DNA of 64,000 nucleotides from Helicobacter sp. NHP19-003 (GTDB lineage Bacteria; Campylobacterota; Campylobacteria; Campylobacterales; Helicobacteraceae): NCBI RefSeq assembly GCF_019703305.1, contig NZ_AP024814.1, positions 434,001 to 498,000 of the forward strand, read 5' to 3'. Shown piece by piece: positions 45,490 to 54,278 of this stretch (position 1 is its first letter; each line of letters starts with the position of its first letter). The notes under the pieces were generated by a model. It saw only the letters and a program-made list of their open reading frames with translations, ran no database searches and was not told where the DNA came from. The position numbers and the translations under genes were made by a program.

Positions 45490-46818
45490 CTAATCCTTGT
45501 AAAATGCCCGCACCACTTGGCAATCCTTAAAGGGGTGCAAGGCATCGCCGATGATTTGTGTATTCTCATCGCCCTTGCCTAAAATCAATAAAATTTCGTC
45601 CTCTTTAAGCTCGCTTAAGGCGAGCTCAATCGCTTTTTGGCGGTTCGCCTCTATCACCACGCTAGGGCGTTTGTTTTCAGGGATGCCCTCTAGGATGTCC
45701 TTGATGATGTCTAGGGGGTCTTCGTGTCTGGGGTTGTCGCTGGTGATGTAGGTTTTTAGGGCATGGGTTACCGCCACCTGCCCCATTAAAGGGCGTTTGC
45801 TTTTATCCCTGTTGCCCCCTGCCCCAAAGACGACTTTAACTTTCTGTCCGTTAAAGCTGCTAAAAATCTGCGTGAAGCCATCGGCTGTGTGGGCAAAGTC
45901 CACCACCACTAAGGGGCTGGTATGCACCACTTCTAAACGCCCCTTCACGCCTAAGAAGTTTGGCACACAGGCGCAAATGTCCTCTAGGGGTTTATCGGTG
46001 ATCAAGCGCACGCAAAGTACAGCCCCCAAAAGATTATAAAGATTGTGGCGGCCAATTAGGGGGGAGTGGAGCAAGCAATGTTCTGGGGGGGCTTTGGGGG
46101 TGGGCTTGAAGCTTAAATGCGCACTTAAGCTGGGGTGCAGGCTGTAAGCGTCCGTGCTTAAATGGCTCTTGTGCTCCAAGCCATAGCCGTAGGCATTGGT
46201 GGGGTTAAAACGCACAAAGGGGTCATCTCTATTGATGATTTTAAGCCCCTCGCCTTGAAAAAAAGAGTTTTTCACGGCTCTATAAGTTTCTAGGTCGTGG
46301 TGGTAGTCTAAATGGTCGCTGGTGATGTTGGTATGCACCCGTGCCATAAACTCCAAACCCAAAATGCGCTCTTGGGCGATCGCATGCGAGCTTACCTCCA
46401 TGATGAAGTAGTCCACGCCTTCAGCCTGTGCCTTAGCTAAGTCCATATACAGCTCTAGTAAGGTCGGCGTGGTTAAACCCTTTTCTTTAAGGCGTTTGTC
46501 GTTGATAAAAAACCCCCGAGTGCCCAGCAAAGCACAGGAGTGCCCCAAATCTAAAAGCAGTGAATAAATGCAACTTGCGGTGGTGGTTTTGCCATTGGTG
46601 CCCGTGATGCCGACAATCTTAAGGTTTAAGTTTAAAAGCTTGTAAAGCTCTAGGGCGTGGATGGTGGGCGTTTTAGGCTCTTTGGCTAAATGTGCTTGCA
46701 CGAAGGGAGCATTGCTGGGGGTTTGCACTAAAAGGGTGCTCGTGTCTAGCTCTCTTGTGTCCTCGCTCAAGTGGGTGAAGTTTTGGGCGTTGTGGGCGAT
46801 GGGGTAAAAGTGTTTCAT
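45490..46818 (-). CDS. murE: UDP-MurNAc-tripeptide synthetase
   Basis: MurE adds the third amino acid of the peptidoglycan stem. The ATP motif VGITGTNGKTTTAS is near residue 75. The substrate-specifying motif DNPRHEDP marks a meso-diaminopimelate enzyme. 442 residues. MEVSSHAIAQERI and DFAHTADGF are further Mur-ligase signatures. Its start overlaps the previous gene's stop by four bases. Confidence 0.96.
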   Translation of the reverse strand: MKHFYPIAHNAQNFTHLSEDTRELDTSTLLVQTPSNAPFVQAHLAKEPKTPTIHALELYKLLNLNLKIVGITGTNGKTTTASCIYSLLLDLGHSCALLGTRGFFINDKRLKEKGLTTPTLLELYMDLAKAQAEGVDYFIMEVSSHAIAQERILGLEFMARVHTNITSDHLDYHHDLETYRAVKNSFFQGEGLKIINRDDPFVRFNPTNAYGYGLEHKSHLSTDAYSLHPSLSAHLSFKPTPKAPPEHCLLHSPLIGRHNLYNLLGAVLCVRLITDKPLEDICACVPNFLGVKGRLEVVHTSPLVVVDFAHTADGFTQIFSSFNGQKVKVVFGAGGNRDKSKRPLMGQVAVTHALKTYITSDNPRHEDPLDIIKDILEGIPENKRPSVVIEANRQKAIELALSELKEDEILLILGKGDENTQIIGDALHPFKDCQVVRAFYKD

Positions 46819-47423
46819 TTTTTGGTTTGCTTTTCTAGCTCTAGGGCTTTTTGCAAAATGTGCGCAACCCTTTTATCATACCACAGCAATTCACGCATGT
46901 TTTCAATGTAAGAGATGGACATGTCGTAAAAACCATTTTCTACAAGGCTGTCTAAAAACTCGTAAAAGTCCTCTTTCCTGTCAAAAATGACTTTTGTGCT
47001 AAACATTAAGTTCTCAAAGACTTCCTTAAAGTCCCTGCCGACACACATTTTTTTAAAGTCAGCGTATAAAATCCCCTCCAAACTCTCGGCTTTGAGTTGG
47101 TTTTCTGCACTGAATGCCTGCGCCATTTTGCTCAAACTCTCGTCAAAAGACGCAATCAAATCTAGGATTTGGTGCTGGATACTCAGTTTATAACGGCGGG
47201 GCTGGGAATCTAACAAGCTTTGGTACAGCTCGTAAAAGCTGTGTGCCTCTTTGGGGAAGTCTAGGGCAATGTCGCTTAAAAGCAGGCCGATCTTGGCGTG
47301 CGAGTCCATCGGGTCTAAGAACAACGCCTGCCCGAATAAAAACCCCGCCCTAGGGTATTCTTTGTGTAAAAACGCCTTGTAGCCTTGCGTGCAAAAGGTA
47401 CGCTTCTTAGGGTCATTTGTCAT
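46815..47423 (-). CDS. Conserved helical protein (HP1493-like)
   Basis: 202 residues from ATG 47423 (MTNDPKKRTFCTQGYKAFLHKEY), chosen because the longer frame runs into nfu. The N-terminal 80 residues look like a TPR-type helix pair (YPRAGFLFGQALFLDPMDSHAKIGLLLSDIAL). No catalytic motif is evident. It lies between nfu and murE as in H. pylori and is probably co-transcribed with both. Function unknown. Confidence 0.8.
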   Translation of the reverse strand: MTNDPKKRTFCTQGYKAFLHKEYPRAGFLFGQALFLDPMDSHAKIGLLLSDIALDFPKEAHSFYELYQSLLDSQPRRYKLSIQHQILDLIASFDESLSKMAQAFSAENQLKAESLEGILYADFKKMCVGRDFKEVFENLMFSTKVIFDRKEDFYEFLDSLVENGFYDMSISYIENMRELLWYDKRVAHILQKALELEKQTKK

Positions 47424-47430
47424 AAAGGAC

Positions 47431-47700
47431 TTAAGAAAACAGCTCTTTGTAGCGCTCAGGCGACACATGCACAACTTGCATGTCAGGGTGGATTTCCTCT
47501 TGCAAGCACCGCTCAATGCCAAATTTTAGGGTGTTGGCGCTGGACGCACAGCCCCTGCACGCCCCCTCTAAGCTCACATACACCTTTGCCTCTTTAATGC
47601 CTAAGAGCACCACATCGCCCCCATCCCTTAAAAGCATGGGGCGGATTTTCTCTAGGGCTAGCTCCACGGGTTTTTGTAATTCTGCATCGCTAAAAACCAT
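47431..47700 (-). CDS. nfu: NifU-like iron-sulfur scaffold (Nfu domain)
   Basis: 89 residues with the CxxC motif GACRGCASSANTLKFGIE that binds a 4Fe-4S cluster between two subunits. The opening VELALEKIRPMLLRDGGDVVLLGI is typical of Nfu domains. It delivers clusters to apo-proteins. GGAGGTGC precedes the ATG. It directly neighbours the accessory triad at 47778. Confidence 0.93.
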   Translation of the reverse strand: MVFSDAELQKPVELALEKIRPMLLRDGGDVVLLGIKEAKVYVSLEGACRGCASSANTLKFGIERCLQEEIHPDMQVVHVSPERYKELFS

Positions 47701-47777
47701 AAAGCACCTCCAAAGCTTTCATTATAACGCAATATACCCTAAACATTGTTTACCCCGTTAAATGGCGGCGTAAAGAC

Positions 47778-50276
47778 TTAATTTGATGGGGTATTTGTGA
47801 TTTTAGCTTGTAATTTCTTCTCAGTTGCGCTTAAGGGGTCGCCACTTTCTAGCACCAAAGCGATGACACTGCAATCGTCAAAGGTCTTTTCTTTGACGCG
47901 TTTTTCTAATAGGGTTTCTAAAGCCCCTTGCACACCCTCTTGCATGCCCGGCACACGGGCGACATTCATGTAATCTTGCAATAGGGGGACTAAAGTACGC
48001 TCTTTGTTTTTGTAAAAGGACTCGCCCGCCCCATCGGACATCAGCACAAAGCCCGTGAAATTCTTCTCGCTTAATTTGCCTTTAAAAATCCGCATGCTAA
48101 AAGGAGCGTCTTTGGAAGTGGTGAAAGTGGTTTCATTGCTAAATGCGCCATTATCCGGGTGGCTTGCCACCTTCAACTCCCGCCCCTTCAACACCCCACA
48201 CACCCCATCGCCCAAGTGCAATAATAAATAATCATCGCCCTGCACCGCCACCGCCAGCAAGGTCGAAGCCAAATCATGCAAAGAGCACGCCTTGTTTTGG
48301 ATGCTGTCATAAAGTTTTTGGAGATTGTCTTTGAGGGTGATTTTGGGGAGGGTGGTGGGGATGATGGATTGATGCCACTCTTGGTTAAATTGTTGTATGA
48401 GGGCTTTTTCTTTGTGTAGGGCGTGTTCTAATTTGCTCTTAGACGCGTCTAGGGGGAGGTTGTTTAAGGGTCTTAAGTCTTTGGTCTGCCAAAGGCTTTG
48501 GGCTTGGAGCTTTTTCACGCCCTCGTGCAAGTGAGCACAACAAACCCCAAATGTCTCTAGGTGTTCTTTTAGGGTTTTTTCTAGGGCTTTTGTCTGCTCC
48601 ACAAAATTTTCTAGCTGTTGTTGGCGTTTCTGTAGGTTTTGCCACTCTTTGGCTTGGCTCTCTAGGGTGTTGGCATGCTCTAAAAATCCCTTGGCTCTAG
48701 GGGCACTTAAAAACTCTTTGGTGGGGGTGGGGGTGTTTAGTCGATCCTTAGACTTTTCTAGGCTCGCACGCACATGGCTAAGGGGTTTTATGGCTTGAGG
48801 GGGCAGGCTTAAATTTAAACTTTGCAAATCGTGTTTAAGTGTTGTGCTGTCTTTGGCGTAAGTTTCATAAAGGGTAAAATCCTTTTGCAAGTTGGCTTTG
48901 GATAAGAGCAGATTTTGCACCCCTGAGAGCGTATAAGGGGGGTTTAGGGCTTTGATTTTGGTTTGCAGTCTGTCCAGCGTGTGCTTTAAATCCCCCTCCA
49001 AATTCAAGACATCGCCTTTTAGACTCTCAAAACGCCTTCTTAAGTGGGTGTATTCTTGTTCTTTAGTGCCCAGTTGCTCTAGCAAGTCTTTTTTATAGTT
49101 TTGGGCGGTGGTGGTGGCTTTTTGGATGTGTGCTTGGATGTCTTGGATGTGCTTTTTATGTTCTTTGCCCCCATTGGTGGTTACAATGTTGCGTAAATCC
49201 TCTAAATTATCCTCATTCCACTCCTTCAAATCAAGCCCATCCACCTTGTCTAAAAACGCCTTATACGCCTCAAAGCAACGCATGATTTGTGCTTTGAGGG
49301 TATTTTTATGGGTTTTCAGAGTGCTTTTGATCCGCTCAGTGCTGTAGCTTTTGAGGTCTTTAGAGGGCAGGTTTAAGGAGGTCAAATTTGGTTTAAAAAC
49401 ATAAGCATTCTTAAGACTATAAAGTTGGCTCTCCACTCCATAGGACTCCTCAGCCTCCATGCCTATAAAATCCAAAAACCCTTGATAACACATTTTAATC
49501 AAACTCTTGCGTTTATTTTTGATTTTATCGATGTGTTCGGCGATTTTGTCCTTGATTTTATAGTAGCGTTTTTCTATGGGGGCGGTTTCCTTGAACAATT
49601 CTTTGATGTTGGCAGCACTAAACAGCGTAAAATCCGCTTCCCTAATCTCTGCTTTTAAGGTTTCTAGTCTGTCTTTAAGTGGGCTAAATCGGAGCTGGTA
49701 AGCCTCGCCGCTAAAGCCCCCTTGTAAATTCTTGATTTTCTCTGCCATGCCCTCTAGGGCGGTTTTAATGGCCCTTTGGGCGTTTTCCTTGCGTCTTTCT
49801 TGATCTTGGCTAAAGCTCTCTTGCACACTTTGCACGCCCTGCATTAAGGGCAGGTGGTGTGCTTCTTGCCACTTTAAAAGCTCTTGTGCTTCCTCTAAAA
49901 GGGCGTTGAAAATGCCCTCAATGTCGCTTTTATCTCTTTGGAGTGTACTTGTCTGTTCTATAGCAAGCTCTTGCAAGGCTTGCAAAATGTGCTCTAAGAG
50001 CGTGGCGCTCATCTTAGCTTGGTTTGGCATGTTAAGGTAGGTTGCAAAGTCTTGGCTTAGCTCTTGTGCCACGACTTCTAAAGTTCTTGCCGCCCCCAAA
50101 TGGGAGAATTTTGCCGAGCCCGCCCCATCGGCTAAACCAATGAAAACACTCTCACCTGTGGTGCCGTAGGTGGTGGGTTTTGGGGGGTAAATTTTATCTT
50201 GGCATGGAGTGGGTGGGCTTTCTAGTGCATGCCCCCTACCCTGCACGGCATGCCCGATGACATACCATTTATCCAT
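47778..50276 (-). CDS. PP2C-type phosphatase split by a long coiled coil (TerY-P / YegK type)
   Basis: 832 residues. The N-terminal 90 hold the first half of a PP2C fold: VQGRGHALES, PTPCQDK (25-28) and the metal motif LADGAGSAKFSHLG (48-61). The C-terminal 165 hold the second half: STLLAVAVQGDDYLLLHLGDG, GFVLMSDGAGESFY and TFDDCSVIAL. Between them lie about 550 residues of heptad-rich coiled coil, for example IKELFKETAPIEKRYYKIKD and FVEQTKALEKTLKEHLETFG. PP2C enzymes remove phosphate from Ser/Thr with Mn or Mg. It is the last gene of a kinase-VWA-phosphatase operon and directly follows the VWA gene. Confidence 0.85.
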   Translation of the reverse strand: MDKWYVIGHAVQGRGHALESPPTPCQDKIYPPKPTTYGTTGESVFIGLADGAGSAKFSHLGAARTLEVVAQELSQDFATYLNMPNQAKMSATLLEHILQALQELAIEQTSTLQRDKSDIEGIFNALLEEAQELLKWQEAHHLPLMQGVQSVQESFSQDQERRKENAQRAIKTALEGMAEKIKNLQGGFSGEAYQLRFSPLKDRLETLKAEIREADFTLFSAANIKELFKETAPIEKRYYKIKDKIAEHIDKIKNKRKSLIKMCYQGFLDFIGMEAEESYGVESQLYSLKNAYVFKPNLTSLNLPSKDLKSYSTERIKSTLKTHKNTLKAQIMRCFEAYKAFLDKVDGLDLKEWNEDNLEDLRNIVTTNGGKEHKKHIQDIQAHIQKATTTAQNYKKDLLEQLGTKEQEYTHLRRRFESLKGDVLNLEGDLKHTLDRLQTKIKALNPPYTLSGVQNLLLSKANLQKDFTLYETYAKDSTTLKHDLQSLNLSLPPQAIKPLSHVRASLEKSKDRLNTPTPTKEFLSAPRAKGFLEHANTLESQAKEWQNLQKRQQQLENFVEQTKALEKTLKEHLETFGVCCAHLHEGVKKLQAQSLWQTKDLRPLNNLPLDASKSKLEHALHKEKALIQQFNQEWHQSIIPTTLPKITLKDNLQKLYDSIQNKACSLHDLASTLLAVAVQGDDYLLLHLGDGVCGVLKGRELKVASHPDNGAFSNETTFTTSKDAPFSMRIFKGKLSEKNFTGFVLMSDGAGESFYKNKERTLVPLLQDYMNVARVPGMQEGVQGALETLLEKRVKEKTFDDCSVIALVLESGDPLSATEKKLQAKITNTPSN

Positions 50277-50951
50277 TTAAACTTCCAATTCTTCCCATTC
50301 GTTTTTGGGGGGCAAGGCGACCTTTTGCCCCGGGCGTGATTGCGACACCACGGCGACACTGGCCGCCAGCCATTTAAAGAACTCTTTAAAATTCAAACCT
50401 TTGAGTTTAACGGGGGGGTTCTTGGGCGAAAATTGCCCTAAAATGCCCGCATCGCCCCCCTCCACAATGATGGGGAAAATGGTGAGTCTTTTATTGTTTG
50501 CCATGTCGCTGGTGCGTTTGCAAGCACTGCTGATGTCGTCCGTGGGCGCTCCATCGGTGATGATGACCAGCCATGGCTGGAAGTATTCTGTACCATTGTC
50601 TTTATACTCTTGCTTGCGTTCCTCTAGGCGGTCTAGGGCTTCATTCACCGCCTCACCCATGGGCGTACCCCCATCGGCACTAAACCTAGGGGCGGATTCA
50701 TCGCGGATGCTTTGGAAGTCTTGCACCAAACGCACCCCACAATCCCCAAAGGTTACAATGCACACATCGGCAGATTGTTTGGCAATGGGGTGGTCATTGA
50801 CCGCTTGGTAAAACAAATCCACGCCTTGATTGACCTCGCTGATGGGCGCACCGCTCATAGAGCCACTCGTGTCTAAGCAAAGGCACACGGGCACCCGCTT
50901 GGTGGGGTTGTCGGCTAAGTCGTTTTCATATTCTGTATCTAAATCACTCAT
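50277..50951 (-). CDS. VWA-domain protein, TerY / YegL type
   Basis: 224 residues from ATG 50951 (MSDLDTEYENDLADN); an ATG six bases earlier is possible but too close to the AAGGAAAGG SD. The MIDAS metal site is complete: VCLCLDTSGSMSGAPI (DxSxS), ADGGTPMGEAVNEAL (Thr) and IITDGAPTDD (Asp). This matches TerY/YegL proteins, which join a PP2C phosphatase and a kinase in the TerY-P triad. It probably binds a phosphorylated or metal-bound partner; the target is unknown. It lies between the kinase and phosphatase genes. Confidence 0.9.
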   Translation of the reverse strand: MSDLDTEYENDLADNPTKRVPVCLCLDTSGSMSGAPISEVNQGVDLFYQAVNDHPIAKQSADVCIVTFGDCGVRLVQDFQSIRDESAPRFSADGGTPMGEAVNEALDRLEERKQEYKDNGTEYFQPWLVIITDGAPTDDISSACKRTSDMANNKRLTIFPIIVEGGDAGILGQFSPKNPPVKLKGLNFKEFFKWLAASVAVVSQSRPGQKVALPPKNEWEELEV

Positions 50952-50964
50952 GGTCATCCTTTCC

Positions 50965-52356
50965 TTAAAGTTGTTGGTGGAATTTATTCAAAGCATCGAG
51001 CCACTTGATCGGGGGGAGGCGTTTTTTAGGTGCAAAAAACTTACCCCCTTTTTGAAAGCTCTCGTAAAAATACTCTTGCAATTTGGGACTGAGGCGTACC
51101 CATTGATCTCGTGCCTTTTCATTGGGCACAAAAGACATGTCCCCTCCCTTTAAGGGGTAGGCGAATGCCCCCTGCCTCATCGCCTCATCTCTGCCTAAGC
51201 CCTTGTGGTTGTAGGGGTGCATGCCCAAAGTGAGGATCACAAACAACAAGCAGGCGATGGCATAGTATTCATCGCTCTTGGTACGCATCACTTGGCTCAT
51301 GTGCTTGCCAGAATGCTCGGGGACGAGATAAGCCGGGTCAGCCACAGGGCAGGGGTATTTGTCCACTTGGTAGCTGTCGCAATCGATGAAAAACATTTCC
51401 GCATTTTGGGTGAACATGAGATTATTGGGGTTGATGTCGCCGATTAAAATCCCCTTGTCGTGCAGAGATTGGGCGGTTTTTAAAAAGCTCATGCACAGGC
51501 GGACAAGGTCCTTTAAATTCCAGTTAGGGATGTGTTGCTTGACATCTTTAGACCCCCCCAAAATATGTTGCAAGGTCTTGCCCTCTGCTTTGGGCATTAA
51601 ATACCCCACGCATTCGCCTTGTTGGTTTTTTAAAAGACAAGTGGGCATACACACCCATTGGTTGGTTTTAATTTTAGTGAGTAGGGCGATTTTTTGGGGG
51701 GTGAAGTCGGGCACGCCCCCGGTTTGCATGCTCTTGTGCTGGTGGCCATAGATTTTGGCGAGCATGGGCGTGTTGGTGGTGTAAATGATCCCCTCGCCGC
51801 CCTGCCCTAACTCTTGGGCGAGCCTTACGCTGTGTTGCTTGCCATTGTGGTCGTAATAGACATCTTGCCCCTCTTGTGGGACTGCACTGATGTGTAATTT
51901 ACCTTGAGAGGTGTGGGGGGTTTTGTGCTTGGGTTTGCTGATGTCCTCTTTGGCTTTAGCAATGTAAAACTCCAAGCGTTTTTTGCTGTTGGAGAGAAAA
52001 AGGATTGTGCTTTGTTTAAAACGGGTAGCGATGTTGGCAAGGGCTGTGTTTCTCGTGAAAAGCAGGTTTTTGGTGGCTTTGATGATTTCTGTGAGTTTGC
52101 CCGGCACGCTGACGATCTCCTTTTGGATGGAAAGATACCTATTGTATGCCTTTTGGTAACGGGCATCGTCTGTGCGTTGGTCGTTGATCCGCTCTAGGAC
52201 ATCTTCGGGGACCCCGATTTTCTTTTGGGTTTTTTGTAGGATTTTTTGGAGGTTGTCTTTGTAGATTTTCCAAAACGCCCCCTCTACAAGTGCACTCTCA
52301 TCGATCAAGAGCACATCGTGGCTTTGGATCAAGGTGGCTAAATCAGGGTTTTGCAT
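50965..52356 (-). CDS. Protein kinase with N-terminal PIN-like region (TerY-P / YegI type)
   Basis: 463 residues. From about 180 a eukaryote-like kinase domain is visible: ELGQGGEGIIYTT (glycine loop), MLAKIYG (lysine), GILIGDINPNNLMF (catalytic loop, Asp and Asn) and FIDCDSYQVD (in place of DFG), then SDEYYAIACLLFVILTLGMHPY. This variant pattern is that of YegI and TerY-P kinases. Residues 10-140 look PIN-like: DVLLIDESALVEG, VPEDVLERI and TILFLSNSKKRLEFYIAKA, although the third acidic position is not clear (NTALANIA). It is the first gene of the operon. Confidence 0.85.
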   Translation of the reverse strand: MQNPDLATLIQSHDVLLIDESALVEGAFWKIYKDNLQKILQKTQKKIGVPEDVLERINDQRTDDARYQKAYNRYLSIQKEIVSVPGKLTEIIKATKNLLFTRNTALANIATRFKQSTILFLSNSKKRLEFYIAKAKEDISKPKHKTPHTSQGKLHISAVPQEGQDVYYDHNGKQHSVRLAQELGQGGEGIIYTTNTPMLAKIYGHQHKSMQTGGVPDFTPQKIALLTKIKTNQWVCMPTCLLKNQQGECVGYLMPKAEGKTLQHILGGSKDVKQHIPNWNLKDLVRLCMSFLKTAQSLHDKGILIGDINPNNLMFTQNAEMFFIDCDSYQVDKYPCPVADPAYLVPEHSGKHMSQVMRTKSDEYYAIACLLFVILTLGMHPYNHKGLGRDEAMRQGAFAYPLKGGDMSFVPNEKARDQWVRLSPKLQEYFYESFQKGGKFFAPKKRLPPIKWLDALNKFHQQL

Positions 52357-52421
52357 ACAACCAAACTCCTAAGCCCCGATCCCCCCTATCCGCCCCCGTC
52401 TCGTGAATGGGTGAATGGGTG

Positions 52422-52427
52422 AGAATA
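52422..52427 (-). promoter_or_regulatory. Extended -10 (TGCTATTCT) of the triad operon
   Basis: On the minus strand TGC precedes TATTCT, about 65 bases before the kinase ATG. The leader contains a tandem GAATGGGT pair (plus-strand 52405-52420). The remainder of 52431-52602 is A/T-rich and should hold the pit promoter (TATATT near 52568). Confidence 0.45.
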
Positions 52428-52602
52428 GCACAATAAAGTAAACCACAAGGGGCAAAAGTTAACAGATTTTTACACTTGGTAAACAATAATAAACGCTAAT
52501 AAAATATTAGGGGCGTAAAAAAGCTAAGGGCTTTAAGTGTTATGTTTAAGCGTTTCTTAGAGATTTTTATATTAAAGTCCTAGCCATCAATGAAAGCTGC
52601 CC

Positions 52603-54202
52603 ATGAAATCTAAAACAAGCGGTTCTATCCAAAAGGCCTTTAAAGAACTCCAAAGAGATAATGTCAAGATCACTTTAGCCATTGTGTTTGTTGTGGTGGC
52701 GGCGGGCTTGGCACTCATCTGCAGCCACACGCCCGTACATCTCCCCTTGCTGGCTTTAAGCGCAGTTGTGGGGGGGTATATGGCGATGAATATCGGGGCA
52801 AACGATGTCGCCAACAATGTCGGCCCGCTGGTCGGCTCTCAGGCGATCACTTTGGGCATGGCGATTTTAATGGCGGCGTTGTGTGAAGTGCTAGGCGCGG
52901 TGTTGGCCGGTAGTGAAGTGGTGCAGAGCATTAAGGGCAAGATCATCGACCCTGAGCACATCCAAAACACCACGATTTTTGTCGGGATGATGTTTTCAGC
53001 TCTGCTCTCTGGGGCAATTTGGCTGCACTTAGCCACGGCCATAGGTGCGCCGGTTTCGACCACACACTCCATTGTGGGCGGGGTGCTTGGGGCGGGGCTG
53101 GTGGCTGGGGGCTGGAGCTGTGGATTGGCAATTTTTGGGCGGGATCGTGGCAAGTTGGATCATCTCGCCTGTGATGGGCGGGGGGATTGCCATGGGGCTT
53201 ATGGTCTTGTTTAAGCAGAGCATCAGCGATCGGGAGGATAAAAAGAGCGCGGCCTTCAAGGCGATGCCTCTAGTGGTGGGGGCGATGGGGCTAGCCTTCA
53301 CTTGGTATATGTTGGCAAAGGTCTTGCGCTTTTCTTTAGGGGGACTGAATGAACTGCTTTTAAGCGTGGGGGTGGGCTTGCTCGCCTACAGTGCCTTTAG
53401 AGGTTATGTGGCTTCTAAGTTGCCACACCTAACCAACAACAAAGAAAGCGTGCACACGCTTTTTACTCTGCCTTTAGTCTTTAGCGCCGCTTTGCTTAGC
53501 TTTGCGCATGGGGCTAATGATGTGGCAAATGCCGTGGGGCCGCTGGCTGCCATTGTGCAAAGTTTGCAAGAGTGGGGACACCACGCCATCCCCACCAAAG
53601 CCTATGCCCCCTTGTGGATCATGCTCATCGGGGGGCTTGGCATCGCCACGGGGCTTAGTTTGTATGGCCCAAGGCTCATAAAAACCGTGGGGAATGAAAT
53701 CACCGAATTGGACAAAATGCAGGCCTTTTGTATTGCAATGGCGACTGTGATCACCGTTTTACTTGCGTCTAAGCTGGGCTTGCCTGTGAGCTCCACCCAC
53801 ATCACCATCGGGGCGGTCTTTGGGGTGGGCTTTTTGCGTGAGTTTTTGCAAAAACGGCTCTTTGAGATGAAACAAATGATTTTAGACGCGCACCACGGCG
53901 AAGACGCGGGCGTGATCAAGAACTTCTTGGATCGCTTTGAAAAGGCCAACCCCAAACAGAAAAAAGAGATGCTCGCCTACTTAAAAACCTTGCAAAAAGA
54001 AAACAACACCTTAGAGTACACCGTGGGCCTTAGCAAGAAAGAGCGCAAGCACTTAAAGAAAGCCTATAAAAGCGAGCTGGTGAAGCGCTCGGTGATTAAA
54101 AAAATCATCACCGCATGGCTCATCACGGTGCCCATTTCCGCCCTGCTTGGGGCTTTAGGCTACTATTTAATAGACACATTCAACATTGTCGAGAGACTTT
54201 AG
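52603..54202 (+). pseudogene. pit: Pit-type phosphate permease, frameshifted at a G5 tract
   Basis: Two frames together make one PiT family transporter of about 530 residues. The first (MKSKTSGSIQKAFKELQRDN) carries the signature NIGANDVANNVGPLVGSQAI and GAPVSTTHSIVGGVLGAGLVAG. The second carries SFAHGANDVANAVGPLAAI and GLPVSSTHITIGAVFGVGFLRE. They join if the run of five G at 53107-53111 had four, giving LVAGAGAVDWQFLGGIVASW. As read, translation ends at 53214. PiT proteins import phosphate with H+ or Na+. The gene follows nfu in H. pylori; here the triad lies between. A read error is plausible. Confidence 0.85.
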
Positions 54203-54240
54203 GCTTGTTGTCTGTTAATTATTTTTTGTGGAATAGATTA

Positions 54241-54270
54241 TAAAATAGGGTGTGTTAGGCTAATTTTAAG
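54241..54270 (+). promoter_or_regulatory. Promoter (TAAAAT) and SD of the tlyC gene
   Basis: TATAAA/TAAAAT at 54239-54246 and AAGGAGAG just before the TTG start at 54279. The SD supports this TTG. Confidence 0.45.
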
Positions 54271-54278
54271 GAGAGTGT

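Noticed and set aside
47778-52356. Tellurite-resistance operon
   Set aside because: The VWA, kinase and PP2C genes resemble TerY-P members, but no TerC, TerD, TerZ or TerA gene is present, so resistance is not claimed.
50965-52356. Kinase called a pseudokinase because HRD and DFG are altered
   Set aside because: The catalytic Asp and Asn (GDINPNN) and the metal Asp (DCD) are present, as in active-looking YegI-type kinases.
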